Shown here one piece after another: positions 25,515 to 34,661 of a stretch of DNA of 64,000 nucleotides. Made by a program: the position numbers and the translations under genes. The notes beneath the pieces were generated by a model. It did not search any database. It saw nothing but the letters and a program-made list of their open reading frames with translations, and was not told the origin of the DNA. Position 1 is the first letter of the stretch; each line of letters opens with the position of its first letter. The stretch is from Actinomadura rupiterrae. Lineage in GTDB: Bacteria; Actinomycetota; Actinomycetes; Streptosporangiales; Streptosporangiaceae. The stretch is taken from positions 620,001 to 684,000 of the forward strand of contig NZ_JAMZEA010000006.1 in NCBI RefSeq assembly GCF_024172125.1, read 5' to 3'.

Positions 25515-27029
25515 TCAGGGCGGGTAGCAGCGGGCGGCGGCGGTGATGCGGCGCGGGTCGTCCGGCGGGAGGATCTGGACGAGCCGCTCGTGCACCTCCA
25601 GGTCGCCGCGGCCCGGGTCGGACTGGGCGAAGCGCCAGAGCGCCTCGGCGTCGTCGCGGTCCAGGAGCTGGCGGCGGATGCGTCCGGTGAGCTCGTCGCG
25701 CTCGGCGCGGATCGCCGGGGAGTCCGACGACGGCAGCAGCTCGCCGTGGAAGAGCCGCGCGGCGGTCGCGACGTCCCCCTCGTCCAGGAGCCGCCGGACG
25801 ACCAGGAAGTCGGCCTCCACCCGGCAGCCGATCCGGTAGGGCTTGGCGCGGACCATCCCGCCGAGCCTGTCGCGCAACCGGTGGATCTCCGCGCGGACCG
25901 TCACCGGGCTGCCCTCGTCGCCGTACAGGTAGGCGGTCAGCCGGTCCCCGCTGAGGCCGCCGGGATGCATCGCCAGCAGCGCGAGGATCTCCGCGTGGCG
26001 CAGCGACAGCGGCAGCCGCCGCGCGTCCAGTCTCGCGGACGGACGCGCCGCCCCGAGCAGGCTCAAGGTCAGGGACGGCGGCGCGGCGCGCTGAACTCCC
26101 GCGAACCCGCCCGAAGCGCCCGCCGACTGCGGACGCAGCAGGAACACCTCGCCGAGCGGTTCGGCGAGCGCGCGCGAACCGTCCGGGAGGGTGAGCAGGT
26201 CGCCGGGCAGCGGCATGGGCGCGTCCAGGCGGCGTCCGCGCCAGTCCGCTGGACCGCCCGCGAGGACGCGTCCGGTCGCGGTCAGCAGGATCCCGGCCTT
26301 GCCCGCATGCCGCGCGTACCGCTCGCGCAACCGCTCGTCGCGGCGCGCGACGTCCAGTTCGAGCCGCGCCTCGGCCAGCCGCGCCGCCGCCGTGACCAGC
26401 GACGCCGCCGCCGAGGGCAGCCGCCGGACGGTCGCCGCGACGTCCACGCAGCCGACGATCTCGCCGGTGTCCGGATCGGTGACCGGCGCGCCCGCGCCCG
26501 ACCAGCGGTGCAGCACCAGCGCGAGGTGCTCGGTCGAGTAGACGAACTGCGGACGCCCGGTCGCGAGCGTCGTCCCGATGCCGTTGGTGCCGACCGAGCC
26601 CTCCGCCCAGCACGCGCCCTCCAGCAGCCCGACCCGGTCCGCCTCCCGCAGCGCGTCGGACGGGCCGTCCCGCCACAGCGCGTGCCCGGACGCGTCGGTG
26701 ACCACGAACAGGTGCTCGGCCGGATCGAGCACGGCGCGCAGCGTGTCCAGATGCGGACCGAGCGGATGCACGGCCCGCAGGTCGGCCACCGTCCGCGCGT
26801 CGAACACCACCGGCGCGCCTTCGAGCCGCGTGTCCACCTCCGCCGCACGGCACCGCCGCCACGACTCCCCGATCACAGGACGGACGGTCCGGAACGCCCC
26901 GTTCGCGAGCACCACCCGCCCCGGAACCTGCGCCGTGGCCGGTTCGGAGGCCCGGCGGTTCCGCGCCCCGACCGGTTCGATCCGGACGCGGCAGGCGTGC
27001 GGCGGCCGCGCCGCCGAGCGCTCCGCCAT
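25515..27029 (-). CDS. GAF-domain transcriptional regulator with C-terminal winged-helix output
   Basis: 504 residues from ATG 27029 (AGGGGG upstream). Residues about 100-235 form a GAF sensor: LFVVTDASGHALWRDG, then WAEGSVGTNGIGTTLATGRPQFVYSTEHL, the pattern seen in AcoR/NtrC-type activators. There is no AAA+ domain. Instead, about residues 335-410 resemble a winged-helix segment (LSLRHAEILALLAMHPGGLSGDRLTAYLYGD ... VTVRAEIHRLRDRLGG). Such GAF-wHTH proteins often control aldehyde or alcohol dehydrogenase genes. It is divergent from the SDR gene over a 519-bp gap. Confidence 0.85.
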   Translation of the reverse strand: MAERSAARPPHACRVRIEPVGARNRRASEPATAQVPGRVVLANGAFRTVRPVIGESWRRCRAAEVDTRLEGAPVVFDARTVADLRAVHPLGPHLDTLRAVLDPAEHLFVVTDASGHALWRDGPSDALREADRVGLLEGACWAEGSVGTNGIGTTLATGRPQFVYSTEHLALVLHRWSGAGAPVTDPDTGEIVGCVDVAATVRRLPSAAASLVTAAARLAEARLELDVARRDERLRERYARHAGKAGILLTATGRVLAGGPADWRGRRLDAPMPLPGDLLTLPDGSRALAEPLGEVFLLRPQSAGASGGFAGVQRAAPPSLTLSLLGAARPSARLDARRLPLSLRHAEILALLAMHPGGLSGDRLTAYLYGDEGSPVTVRAEIHRLRDRLGGMVRAKPYRIGCRVEADFLVVRRLLDEGDVATAARLFHGELLPSSDSPAIRAERDELTGRIRRQLLDRDDAEALWRFAQSDPGRGDLEVHERLVQILPPDDPRRITAAARCYPP

Positions 27030-27548
27030 GGAACCCCCTGGGATCGGGAACCTCCGACGTCATGAGAATCGGCCCGGACGTCCCCCGACGCAACCTCTTC
27101 CTCAAAACGCGTAGGGCGCCGGGGTCGCAACGTGACTGCAACGTCGCGTCCCCTACTCTGCCTGACCATCGGACAGCGGCCCCACCGCTCCGAGCACCTT
27201 CGGGGGGGAGGTACACGGAAGCGGCGGGGCCGCCCCTCCGCGCCGCCGAAACCGCGACGGAAGGGCCGCAGGCAAGGGGCGGCCCCGGCCCTTCCGCTCG
27301 CCACCCCAAACTCACTCCCCCTCCACCCTGGTACCGCCGCAAACCGGGCGCATGGTTGTGGCGCGGGCCCGGTGCATCGCTGCGGCGTGGGCCGGGAGTA
27401 TCGTTGCGGCGGCGTGGGCCGGGCGTGCGGGGTGTGGGGCGGCAGGACATTGGCCCCTGCTTCGGCTGAGGACGGCTCTTGCCGTTCCGTCTCGGCTGCG
27501 GGGCGGGTGGCGGGACCGGTCCGGGGCTCGGGCGGGCAGAATGCGGGC
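27030..27548. other. 519-bp divergent intergenic region between GAF regulator and SDR
   Basis: GCAACGT occurs at 27127-27133 and 27138-27144, exactly 11 bp apart, about 100 bp upstream of the regulator. The remainder (27250-27500) is GC-rich with GTGGGCCGGG-type repeats. CAGAAT 7 bp before the SDR ATG could be the -10 box of a leaderless message. No gene supported. Confidence 0.4.
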
Positions 27549-28283
27549 ATGACCGAAACCTCCAAGAGCGCCGCCGGGCGGGTCGTCGTCGTGACCGGCG
27601 CGAACGGCGCGGCGGGACGGGCCGTGGTGGAACGGCTGGCCGCGGACGGCGCGACCGTCGTCGCCGCCGGACGCTCCGTCCGGCAGTGGGACTCCCCGCG
27701 GATCGTCCCGGCCGCCGCAGACCTGCTCGACGCGGACACCACCCGCGCCTTCGCGGACGGGGTGCTCGCCGAGCACGGACGCGTCGACGGGCTGATCCAC
27801 CTCGTCGGCGGCTGGCGCGGCGCGCCGTCCTTCCCCGGGACCGACCTCGCCGACTGGGCCTTCCTGCACGACCAGGTCGTCCGGACGCTCCAGCACACCA
27901 CGCTCGCCTTCCACGACGCGCTGAGCGCCGCGCCGTCCGGGCGCTTCGCGATGGTGTCGCAACCTGCGGCCCAGCACCCGGACGCGGGCTCGGCCGCCTA
28001 CGGCGCCGCCAAAGCCGCCGCCGAAACATGGACCCTCGCCATGGCCGCCTCCTTCGCCAAGACCGCCCAGGCCGACGGCACCGCGAACACCGAGGCCGCG
28101 CCGAAGACCAGCGCCGCGAAGGTCGCTGGCACCGGGGGCGCGGCGACGATTCTGGTCGTCAACGCGCTGGTCACCGAGCCCAAGCCGGGACTCACGCACG
28201 TGGACGACCTCGCCGCGACCGTCGCCGGCCTCTGGGACCGGCCCGCATCTGACCTGAACGGGAACCGCATTGAGCTCTTCTGA
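27549..28283 (+). CDS. Short-chain dehydrogenase/reductase
   Basis: 244 residues. Rossmann NAD(P) motif TGANGAAGRAVVERLA at about 18-33. In the catalytic part, S137 (MVSQP), the Y of SAAYGAAKAAAE and its K four residues on fit the YxxxK signature. A low-complexity Ala/Thr-rich insertion around residues 168-198 is unusual for the family. The 3' end overlaps the threonine aldolase gene by 14 bp, so the two are probably one transcript. Substrate unknown. Confidence 0.88.
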   Translation: MTETSKSAAGRVVVVTGANGAAGRAVVERLAADGATVVAAGRSVRQWDSPRIVPAAADLLDADTTRAFADGVLAEHGRVDGLIHLVGGWRGAPSFPGTDLADWAFLHDQVVRTLQHTTLAFHDALSAAPSGRFAMVSQPAAQHPDAGSAAYGAAKAAAETWTLAMAASFAKTAQADGTANTEAAPKTSAAKVAGTGGAATILVVNALVTEPKPGLTHVDDLAATVAGLWDRPASDLNGNRIELF

Positions 28284-29316
28284 CCTCCGCGACGTCCACC
28301 ACGGCTTCGGCAGCGACAACCACGCGGGCGTCCATCCCGAGGTGATGGCGGCGCTGGCCGAGGCGAACACCGGATACCAGCTCGCCTACGGCTCGGACGA
28401 GTGGACCGAGCGCCTCGACGACATCGCCCGGCGCCATTTCGGTCCGCGTGCCGAGGCGTTTCCGGTCTTCAACGGGACGGGCGCGAACGTGGTCGGCCTG
28501 CAGGCGATGTGCGAGCGCTGGAGCTCGGTGATCTGCGCCGAGCACGCCCACATCAACCAGGACGAATGCGGCGCGTCCGAGCACGTCGGCGGGTTGAAGC
28601 TGATCCCGATTCCGGCGGAGAACGGGAAGCTGACGCCGGAAGCGGTCGCCGAGCGCGCGACAGGCTTCGGCAACATCCAGCGCTCCCAGCCCGCCGTCCT
28701 GTCCATCACGCAGGCCACCGAAGCGGGCACCGTCTACACGCCGGACGAGATCGCGGCGCTCGCCTCGTGCGCGCACGAGCGCGGCATGCACCTGCACATG
28801 GACGGCGCCCGCCTCGCGAACGCGGCGGTCTCCCTTGACGTCCCGCTAGCCGCGATCACCACCGACGTAGGTGTGGACGTCCTGTCCTTCGGCGGCACCA
28901 AGAACGGGATGATGCTGGGCGAGATGGTCGTCGTCCTCAACCCGGACGCCGTGCACGGCATGGCCTACCTGCGGAAGTCGAGCATGCAGCTCGCTTCCAA
29001 GATGCGCTTCCTGTCGGCGCAGTTCGTCGCCCTGCTGGGCGGCGACCTGTGGGAACGCAACGCGCGGCATGCCAACGCGATGGCGCGCCTGCTGGCCGAC
29101 CGTGTCCGGGACGTCCCGGAGGTCGAGATCGTCCACCCGGTCGAGGCGAACGCCGTGTTCGCGCGCCTTCCCGAGAAGGCCGCCGAACGCCTGCGCGGAC
29201 GCTTCTTCTACCACGGCGACCCGACCTCGGAAGTCCGCTGGATGTGCGCATTCGACACCACCGAAGCCGACGTCAACGCTTTCGTCGCCGCCCTCCGCGA
29301 ATCCCTGGAGTCCTGA
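28270..29316 (+). CDS. Low-specificity L-threonine aldolase family protein
   Basis: 348 residues, PLP enzyme of fold type I, cleaving beta-hydroxy amino acids such as threonine to glycine and an aldehyde. The N-terminus DLRDVHHGFGSDNHAGVHPEV and the PLP lysine in SFGGTKNG (K211) are characteristic. The start codon is TTG 28270, inside the last codons of the SDR gene; the 14-bp overlap suggests coupling. The SDR next door could interconvert a hydroxy/keto product, but that is inference. Confidence 0.92.
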   Translation: MSSSDLRDVHHGFGSDNHAGVHPEVMAALAEANTGYQLAYGSDEWTERLDDIARRHFGPRAEAFPVFNGTGANVVGLQAMCERWSSVICAEHAHINQDECGASEHVGGLKLIPIPAENGKLTPEAVAERATGFGNIQRSQPAVLSITQATEAGTVYTPDEIAALASCAHERGMHLHMDGARLANAAVSLDVPLAAITTDVGVDVLSFGGTKNGMMLGEMVVVLNPDAVHGMAYLRKSSMQLASKMRFLSAQFVALLGGDLWERNARHANAMARLLADRVRDVPEVEIVHPVEANAVFARLPEKAAERLRGRFFYHGDPTSEVRWMCAFDTTEADVNAFVAALRESLES

Positions 29317-29398
29317 CCACGCCCCCCAAGCGAGCGCTCGATTGGCAGTGCGGGTTATCGTGTTCCCGAACTCGATTCGGCATCTGGAGGCGAGCCCG

Positions 29399-30589
29399 AT
29401 GGCCAACCGCACCTTCGTCGTCGGCGTGGGCATGACCAAGTTCGAGAAGCCCGGCTCCCGCGAGTGGGAGTACCCCGACATGGCCAAGGAGGCGGTCGGC
29501 AAAGCACTCGCCGACGCCGGCGTCGCGTACGGCACGATCGAGCAGGCGTACGCGGGGTCGGTGTACGGCGCGATGGGCCAGCGCGCCCTCTACGAGGTCG
29601 GCATGACCGGAATCCCGGTGATGACCGTCTCCAACGCGTGCGCCACCGGGTCCAGCGCGCTCTACCTTGCACGGCAGTCGGTGCGCGGCGGGCTCGCCGA
29701 CTGCGTCCTCGCGCTCGGCATGGAGAAGATGCAGAAGGGCTCGCTCGGCGCCGGCGTCGGCAAGTCGTCCGTCACCATCATCGACCACCACCTGCGCTCC
29801 ATGACCGCCGGACGCCCCTGGGAGCTGGACAAGGCGCCCATGCCGCAGATGTTCGGCAACGCCGGACGCGAGCACATGGAGAAGTACGGTTCCGCGCCCG
29901 AGCACTACGCGTGGATCGGCTGGAAGAACCACAAGCACTCGGCCAACAACCCGTACGCGCAGTTCCAGACCGAGTACTCCCTGGACGACGTGAAGAACGC
30001 GCCGATGATCTTCGACCCGCTGACCAAGCTCCAGTGCTCCCCCACCTCGGACGGCGCGGCCGCCGCCGTCGTCGCGTCCGAGCGCTTCGTGGACGAGCAC
30101 GACCTCTGGGACCAGGCCGTCGAGATCGCCGGACACCACATCGCGAGCGACACCGCCGAATCCTTCGAGGACAACTCGTCCATCCAGGTCGTCGGCTTCG
30201 GCTGCACCCAGCGCGCCGCCGCCCGCGCAATGGCCGAGGCCGAGGTCTCCATCGACGACGTGGATGTCATCGAACTCCACGACTGCTTCAGCGCCAACGA
30301 ACTCATCACCTACGAGGCCCTCGGCATGGCCCCGATCGGCGAGGGCCACAAACTCGTGGACGCCGCCGACACCACCTACGGCGGACGCTGGGTCGTCAAT
30401 CCGTCCGGCGGCCTCATCTCCAAGGGCCACCCCCTGGGCGCCACCGGCCTGGCCCAGTGCGCCGAACTCACCTGGCAACTCCGCGGCAAAGCCGACGCCC
30501 GCCAGGTCCCCGCCGCCCGCGTAGCCCTCCAGCACAACATCGGCCTAGGCAGCGCCTGCGCCGTAGCCATCTACAAACCCGCCTCATAA
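29399..30589 (+). CDS. SCP2-type thiolase (lipid-transfer protein)
   Basis: 396 residues from ATG 29399 (GGAGG 8 nt upstream). The acyl-accepting cysteine is C81 in SNACATGSSA. HDCFSANE and GGLISKGHPLGATGLAQ are the other catalytic blocks, the GHP histidine included. This matches the SCP2/Ltp thiolase subgroup, which acts on branched or sterol side-chain acyl-CoAs in actinobacteria, rather than biosynthetic acetyl-CoA acetyltransferases. No hydratase or dehydrogenase gene adjoins it. Confidence 0.9.
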   Translation: MANRTFVVGVGMTKFEKPGSREWEYPDMAKEAVGKALADAGVAYGTIEQAYAGSVYGAMGQRALYEVGMTGIPVMTVSNACATGSSALYLARQSVRGGLADCVLALGMEKMQKGSLGAGVGKSSVTIIDHHLRSMTAGRPWELDKAPMPQMFGNAGREHMEKYGSAPEHYAWIGWKNHKHSANNPYAQFQTEYSLDDVKNAPMIFDPLTKLQCSPTSDGAAAAVVASERFVDEHDLWDQAVEIAGHHIASDTAESFEDNSSIQVVGFGCTQRAAARAMAEAEVSIDDVDVIELHDCFSANELITYEALGMAPIGEGHKLVDAADTTYGGRWVVNPSGGLISKGHPLGATGLAQCAELTWQLRGKADARQVPAARVALQHNIGLGSACAVAIYKPAS

Positions 30590-31875
30590 CCCCCCAAGCC
30601 CGGCCAGACCGCGTGCCGTCCGGCCCCCGACCCCCTCGCCGGACGGCACGCCCCCGCCCCCCCCTCAACATCCACCGCGCCCGCCCGACCGCGCACAAAA
30701 CCCCACAGCCCCAAAGCGCCAGACCACCCGAACGCAAGAGCCCTCCGCAAGACACTCGCCCCCCAGGCACACGACACAGCAGACACGAAACACCGCAGGC
30801 GAGGCGCGGAACACAGCGATCAGGACACACCGAACCAACGCGAACCTGAAACACAGCGGCAGAACCGCGCACCGAACCCCCAGGCAGGCTGGACGTGGAC
30901 GCAATGAGCGGCACACGTTGACCAGCTCGCCAACGAAGCCCAGCGCCGGGGCTGCGCGCGGGCGCGGCAGACAGCCCCGGCGCGGGACACAGCGGGCGAG
31001 ACGCGACGTCGGGGTCAGGCGGAGACTGCGGAGGCGCCGACCGCACACGGATCGCCGCATGCAGGCCGGGCGCGGACGCAGTGAGCGGACCACAGCGGAA
31101 AGGCTCAGGCGCGTGACGCGGCGGCGGAACCGCCCGCGATACCTCGCAGGCAGCCGGGCGCGGATGAAATGAGCGGCACACGCTGAACGACTCGGGAGTG
31201 GAACCCGGCGGCGGGACTCCACTCGGGGCGCGGCAGGCAGGCCCGGCGCGAGACGCAGTAGGCGGACTCGGCCGTGAAGTGCACCGCTGGACCATGCACA
31301 GAACGCCGCAGCAGGCCGAGCGCGGCTGGCCAGCCGGGGCGTGAAAGCACGGCGGCGGAACCGTGCTCGGAACCCCACACGCAGACCCGATGCGGGACGT
31401 GGTGAGCAGGACGCAGCAGACGGGACGCCGGAGGCGAGGTCAGGCGCGGAGCGCGACGGCGCCACCATGCAGGGAACACCGCAGGCTGGCCAGGCGCTGG
31501 ACGCAGAAGGCCGACCCAGCGGGCGCGCTCGGGCCCGGCGCTCGGCGCCGGGACCGCGCGGGCGTGGCAGGCAGGCTCGGCGCGAGGCGCAACCCCAGGG
31601 GGGACGCAGCGGGCGGGCACGCGCGTGAGCACCGTAGTGGAACTGCACGCGGAATGCTGCATGCAGGGCAAACGCGGGATGTAGCGGGCGGGCTCGGATA
31701 TTGAGCCCAGCGCCGGAGCCGCACGCGGTGCGGCAGGCGGGCCCGGCGCGGGACACAGTGAACGGGACGCAGGCGGCGGGCTCGGGCGTGAAGCGCAGCA
31801 GCGAACGACGCGCGGGACGCGGTGGGCGGACACGGCGCGCAGACACGGTAGGCGGACACGGCGCGCAGACGCGGT
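30590..31875. repeat. 1.3-kb gene-free block of degenerate GC-rich repeats
   Basis: After the thiolase stop the sequence becomes a patchwork of related phrases, for example GCAGGCCGGGCGCGGACGCA, GACGCAGTGAGCGG and GCGGCGGAACCGC, recurring roughly every 90-130 bp with many changes. Long open frames run through both strands, but their translations are Arg/Pro/Ala low-complexity without start signals or a family. I treat it as non-coding. It looks like an older, decayed form of the clean 13-bp array that follows. Confidence 0.75.
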
Positions 31876-32150
31876 GCGCGGACACGGCGCGCGGACACGG
31901 CGCGCGGACACGGCGCGCGGACACGGCGCGCGGACACGGCGCGCGGACACGGCGCGCGGACACGGCGCGCGGACACGGCGCGCGGACACGGCGCGGACAC
32001 GGCGCGCGGACACGGCGCGCGGACACGGCGCGCGGACACGGCGCGCGGACACGGCGCGCGGACACGGCGCGCGGACACGGCGCGCGGACACGGCGCGCGG
32101 ACACGGCGCGCGGACACGGCGCGCGGACACGGCGCGCGGACACGGCGCGC
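31876..32150. repeat. 13-bp minisatellite, about 21 copies
   Basis: Unit GCGCGCGGACACG, head to tail, nearly free of changes; one unit (near 31990) is shortened by 2 bp. Looser copies continue on the left to about 31830. Since 13 is not a multiple of 3, each frame reads a 13-residue repeat (ARRVRAPCPRAVS on the minus strand). It ends about 160 bp before the MpaB-like gene. Confidence 0.97.
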
Positions 32151-32240
32151 GGCCGCGGTGGGCGGACGCGGTGGGCGGGGGTGGGGCGTGGCGGTGGGTG
32201 GGTGGGGGCGCGGTTTGTGGGGGATGGGGTTGGCGGGGTG

Positions 32241-32266
32241 TGAGACGGATGTTGACTTTTGTCTCA
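32241..32266. promoter_or_regulatory. Inverted repeat upstream of the MpaB-like oxygenase
   Basis: TGAGAC (32241-32246) and GTCTCA (32261-32266) are perfect arms around a centre holding TTGACT (32252-32257), a plausible -35 box. This is a likely repressor site for the downstream gene. No regulator gene adjoins. Confidence 0.5.
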
Positions 32267-32309
32267 TGGGGGCGCAGGGTGGTAAGTGCACGATTACGTG
32301 GAGGCGCCC

Positions 32310-33179
32310 ATGCCTGGCCCGTTCGGTCTCGGAGCCGCTGAAACTCCTTCCTTGTTGCAGCGTTATGCCGGTGATCTGAGGTCGTTGCTGCCCGGGGCGG
32401 CGGCTGGGCTGTTGCAGTTGATGCATCCGGGGATCGGTGCGGGGGTGTCGGAGCACTCGGCGTTCTTTGATGCGCCGTTCGACCGGATCCACAGGTCGGT
32501 GCCGCAGATCTGGGCGACGATCCTCGCGCCGGACGGGCCGGAGCGCGCGCGGGTCATACGGGACCTGCACCGCGCGATCGGCGGCGTGGACGAGCAGGCC
32601 CGGCGCTACCACGCGCTCGAACCGGAGACCTTCTGGTGGGCGCATGCGACGTTCACCTGGGAGATCTTCAAATCGGTCGAGGCGTTCCATCCGGAGACGC
32701 TCACGGCCGAGGACCGCGAACGTCTCTATGCCGAGACCGTCGCCTGGTACTCGCGGTACGGCGTGAGCATGCGGCCCGTGCCGGCCGACCACGCGGCGTT
32801 CCGCTCGAAGTTCTGGCACGTCTGCGCCGAGCGCCTCGAACTCACGCCGGCCGCCGCGCGGGCGCTGGAGATCGCGCAGTACGGATCGGACACGGTCACG
32901 CTGATGCCGGTCGGCGGCGCGGTGATCGAGCGTGCCGGACGGCTCGTCGCCGAACGGCCGCTGCGGCTGATCACCTTCGGCTGCCTGCCGCCGATCGTGC
33001 GGGACCGCTTCGACATCCCGTGGACGGCCCTGGACCAGGCGCGGTTCTCGGCGCTCGCGCTCGCCCACCGGCAGGGCTACCGGATGGTGCCCAGCGGCCT
33101 CAACCAGCGCGCCTTGCGCGGCATGCTCCGCTACATCGGCGCACAAACCCGCGAAGACCGGTACCAACCCGCCGCGTGA
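32310..33179 (+). CDS. MpaB-type oxygenase (DUF2236)
   Basis: 289 residues from ATG 32310, which has GTGGAGG at the right distance; a GTG at 32286 would add eight residues. The family pattern is present: LQLMHPGIGAGVSEHSAFFD, then HRSVPQIWATI, WWAHATFTWEIFKSVEAFH with the conserved histidine, and a C-terminal three-helix end. Members are haem or iron oxygenases such as MpaB and the latex-clearing Lcp relatives, but most are uncharacterised. No signal peptide. It follows the repeat block directly. Confidence 0.85.
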   Translation: MPGPFGLGAAETPSLLQRYAGDLRSLLPGAAAGLLQLMHPGIGAGVSEHSAFFDAPFDRIHRSVPQIWATILAPDGPERARVIRDLHRAIGGVDEQARRYHALEPETFWWAHATFTWEIFKSVEAFHPETLTAEDRERLYAETVAWYSRYGVSMRPVPADHAAFRSKFWHVCAERLELTPAAARALEIAQYGSDTVTLMPVGGAVIERAGRLVAERPLRLITFGCLPPIVRDRFDIPWTALDQARFSALALAHRQGYRMVPSGLNQRALRGMLRYIGAQTREDRYQPAA

Positions 33180-33278
33180 GCCCCCTTTCCGGCGATCAAC
33201 TCCAACCGGCAGCCACCGTTTTCCAAAAGTGAATCCAGCGGCCGCATAAATGTCACCGAAACCGCCGACAACAACAGT

Positions 33279-34346
33279 GTGGAGAACATTGCCGCCGGCG
33301 CCGGACCCGCGGCGCCCGCCGGGCTCCCCGCCCTCGCCGGTGACGCCGTCCCCGGTCCCGGCGCAGTGGTCGCCCTGGCCGTCCGGGCACGCGCGGCCGT
33401 CGCCGGCTCCCGCCGGATCCGCGTCGCCCTCGCTCTCATTCCCCTTGCCTCGATCATCACCGCGCTGATTCTCACGCAGGGCGTACGGCACGCGCTCAAT
33501 GCGTTCGTCGCGCTGGGTGATGCCCGTTGGGAATTCCTGCCTCCTCTCGCGCTCCTCGCCGTTCTGCATTACGTTTTCGCCGCCGTCGCCCTGCGCGGCG
33601 CATCCGGCAGGCCGCTCCCGCTGCGGCGGACGACGCTCACCCAGTTCACCGCGGCCGCCGCGAACCGCGTCACGCCGGGCGGCCTCGGTGCGGCGGCGGT
33701 CAACACCCGCTACCTGGTGACGCGCGGGATGCCCTTCGCCAACGCCCTGGTCGCGGTCGCCGTGCTGCAGGCCGCGGGCGTCCCCGCGGACCTGCTGCTG
33801 ATGGCCGGCGCCCTCGCCCTGGGCGGCGGCAACTCCCTCAATCCGCACCTCCTCTCACCGCTGGCCCTGCTGCTCATCCCCATGGCACTGGTCGTGCTGC
33901 CCGTCGCACTTCGTTGGGGCCGCCGCGTCGTGCGCTCGCCCGCGGTCGTCCGCGCCCTGAACGGCCTCACCGACCTGTGCCGGCGCCCGACGGATCTGGC
34001 CCTGACCCTGTCCTGCTCGGCCGGGACCACGCTCGCGATGGCCGTGTCCTTCGCGCTCAGCGTCCAGGCCATTCCCGGCACCATGACCGGGCTCGAAGAC
34101 ACCCTCCCTCTCATCACCGCCTACCTGCTCGGCGCCGCCGCGGGCGCGGCCATCCCCCTCCCCGGCAGCATGGGCACCACCGAGGCCGCGCTCGTGACGG
34201 CCCTCGCCGCGCTGAACACCCCCACGACCCCCGCCCTCCAGGCCGTCCTCCTCTTCCGAGCCATCACCTACTGGGCCCCGGTCCCCCTCGGCCTCCTCGC
34301 CTATCGGACGCTTCGCCTACCCGCTCCCGTCCCCGTCCCCGCCTGA
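33279..34346 (+). CDS. Lysylphosphatidylglycerol-synthase-like membrane protein (UPF0104)
   Basis: 355 residues with about eight membrane helices and no catalytic aminoacyltransferase domain, so it corresponds to the flippase-like membrane half of MprF/AglD proteins. The motif FTAAAANRVTPGGLGAAAVNTRYLV is the family mark, and GAAAGAAIPLPGSMGTTEAAL near the end is the second. The start given is GTG 33279, without a clear ribosome site, so the N-terminal 45 residues are uncertain. It probably moves a lipid or polyprenyl compound across the membrane. Confidence 0.82.
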   Translation: MENIAAGAGPAAPAGLPALAGDAVPGPGAVVALAVRARAAVAGSRRIRVALALIPLASIITALILTQGVRHALNAFVALGDARWEFLPPLALLAVLHYVFAAVALRGASGRPLPLRRTTLTQFTAAAANRVTPGGLGAAAVNTRYLVTRGMPFANALVAVAVLQAAGVPADLLLMAGALALGGGNSLNPHLLSPLALLLIPMALVVLPVALRWGRRVVRSPAVVRALNGLTDLCRRPTDLALTLSCSAGTTLAMAVSFALSVQAIPGTMTGLEDTLPLITAYLLGAAAGAAIPLPGSMGTTEAALVTALAALNTPTTPALQAVLLFRAITYWAPVPLGLLAYRTLRLPAPVPVPA

Positions 34347-34661
34347 CCAGGTCCCGTCACCCGCCCCCCGCCTGACCAGCCCCGTCCCCGCCCCGTCCGA
34401 CCAGGCACCGTCTCCGGGCTGCGCATGACTAGGTCAGCAGGTCGCCGCCTGACCAGTGCAGGGGTGCCGCCTGGCCGGTGCGGGGACGAGGTGCACTCGT
34501 CGGGTGGGCGCGGACGCAGGGTGCTCCGTCTGGTCGGCGCGAGTGCCCTTTGGACGGAGGGCGGTGGCCGGTCAGGGACAAAGCGTGTGTTTGAGACGTT
34601 CATCCCAACGTCACATGAGCCCGACGCTCTCCCTCCGGCCGGACGACCCTGGAGCCGCCCT
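34347..34661. other. 315-bp intergenic region with short CTGACCAG repeats
   Basis: CTGACCAG(G/C) recurs at intervals between 34347 and 34460 without strict period. A 6-bp hairpin, GACGTT (34595-34600) with AACGTC (34607-34612), lies 50 bp before the acetyltransferase start. No gene supported. Confidence 0.4.

Noticed and set aside
31876..32150. Regular short repeats as a CRISPR array
   Set aside because: Units are 13 bp with no spacers and no cas genes; it is a minisatellite.
30590..32310. Remnant of an insertion sequence or integrated element in the repeat block
   Set aside because: No transposase fragments, terminal inverted repeats or target duplications seen.
30665..33848. Long minus-strand open frames of 490-800 codons through the repeat block
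   Set aside because: Translations are Arg/Pro/Ala-rich repeats, cross the antisense of the MpaB-like and membrane-protein genes, and have no ribosome site or family match.
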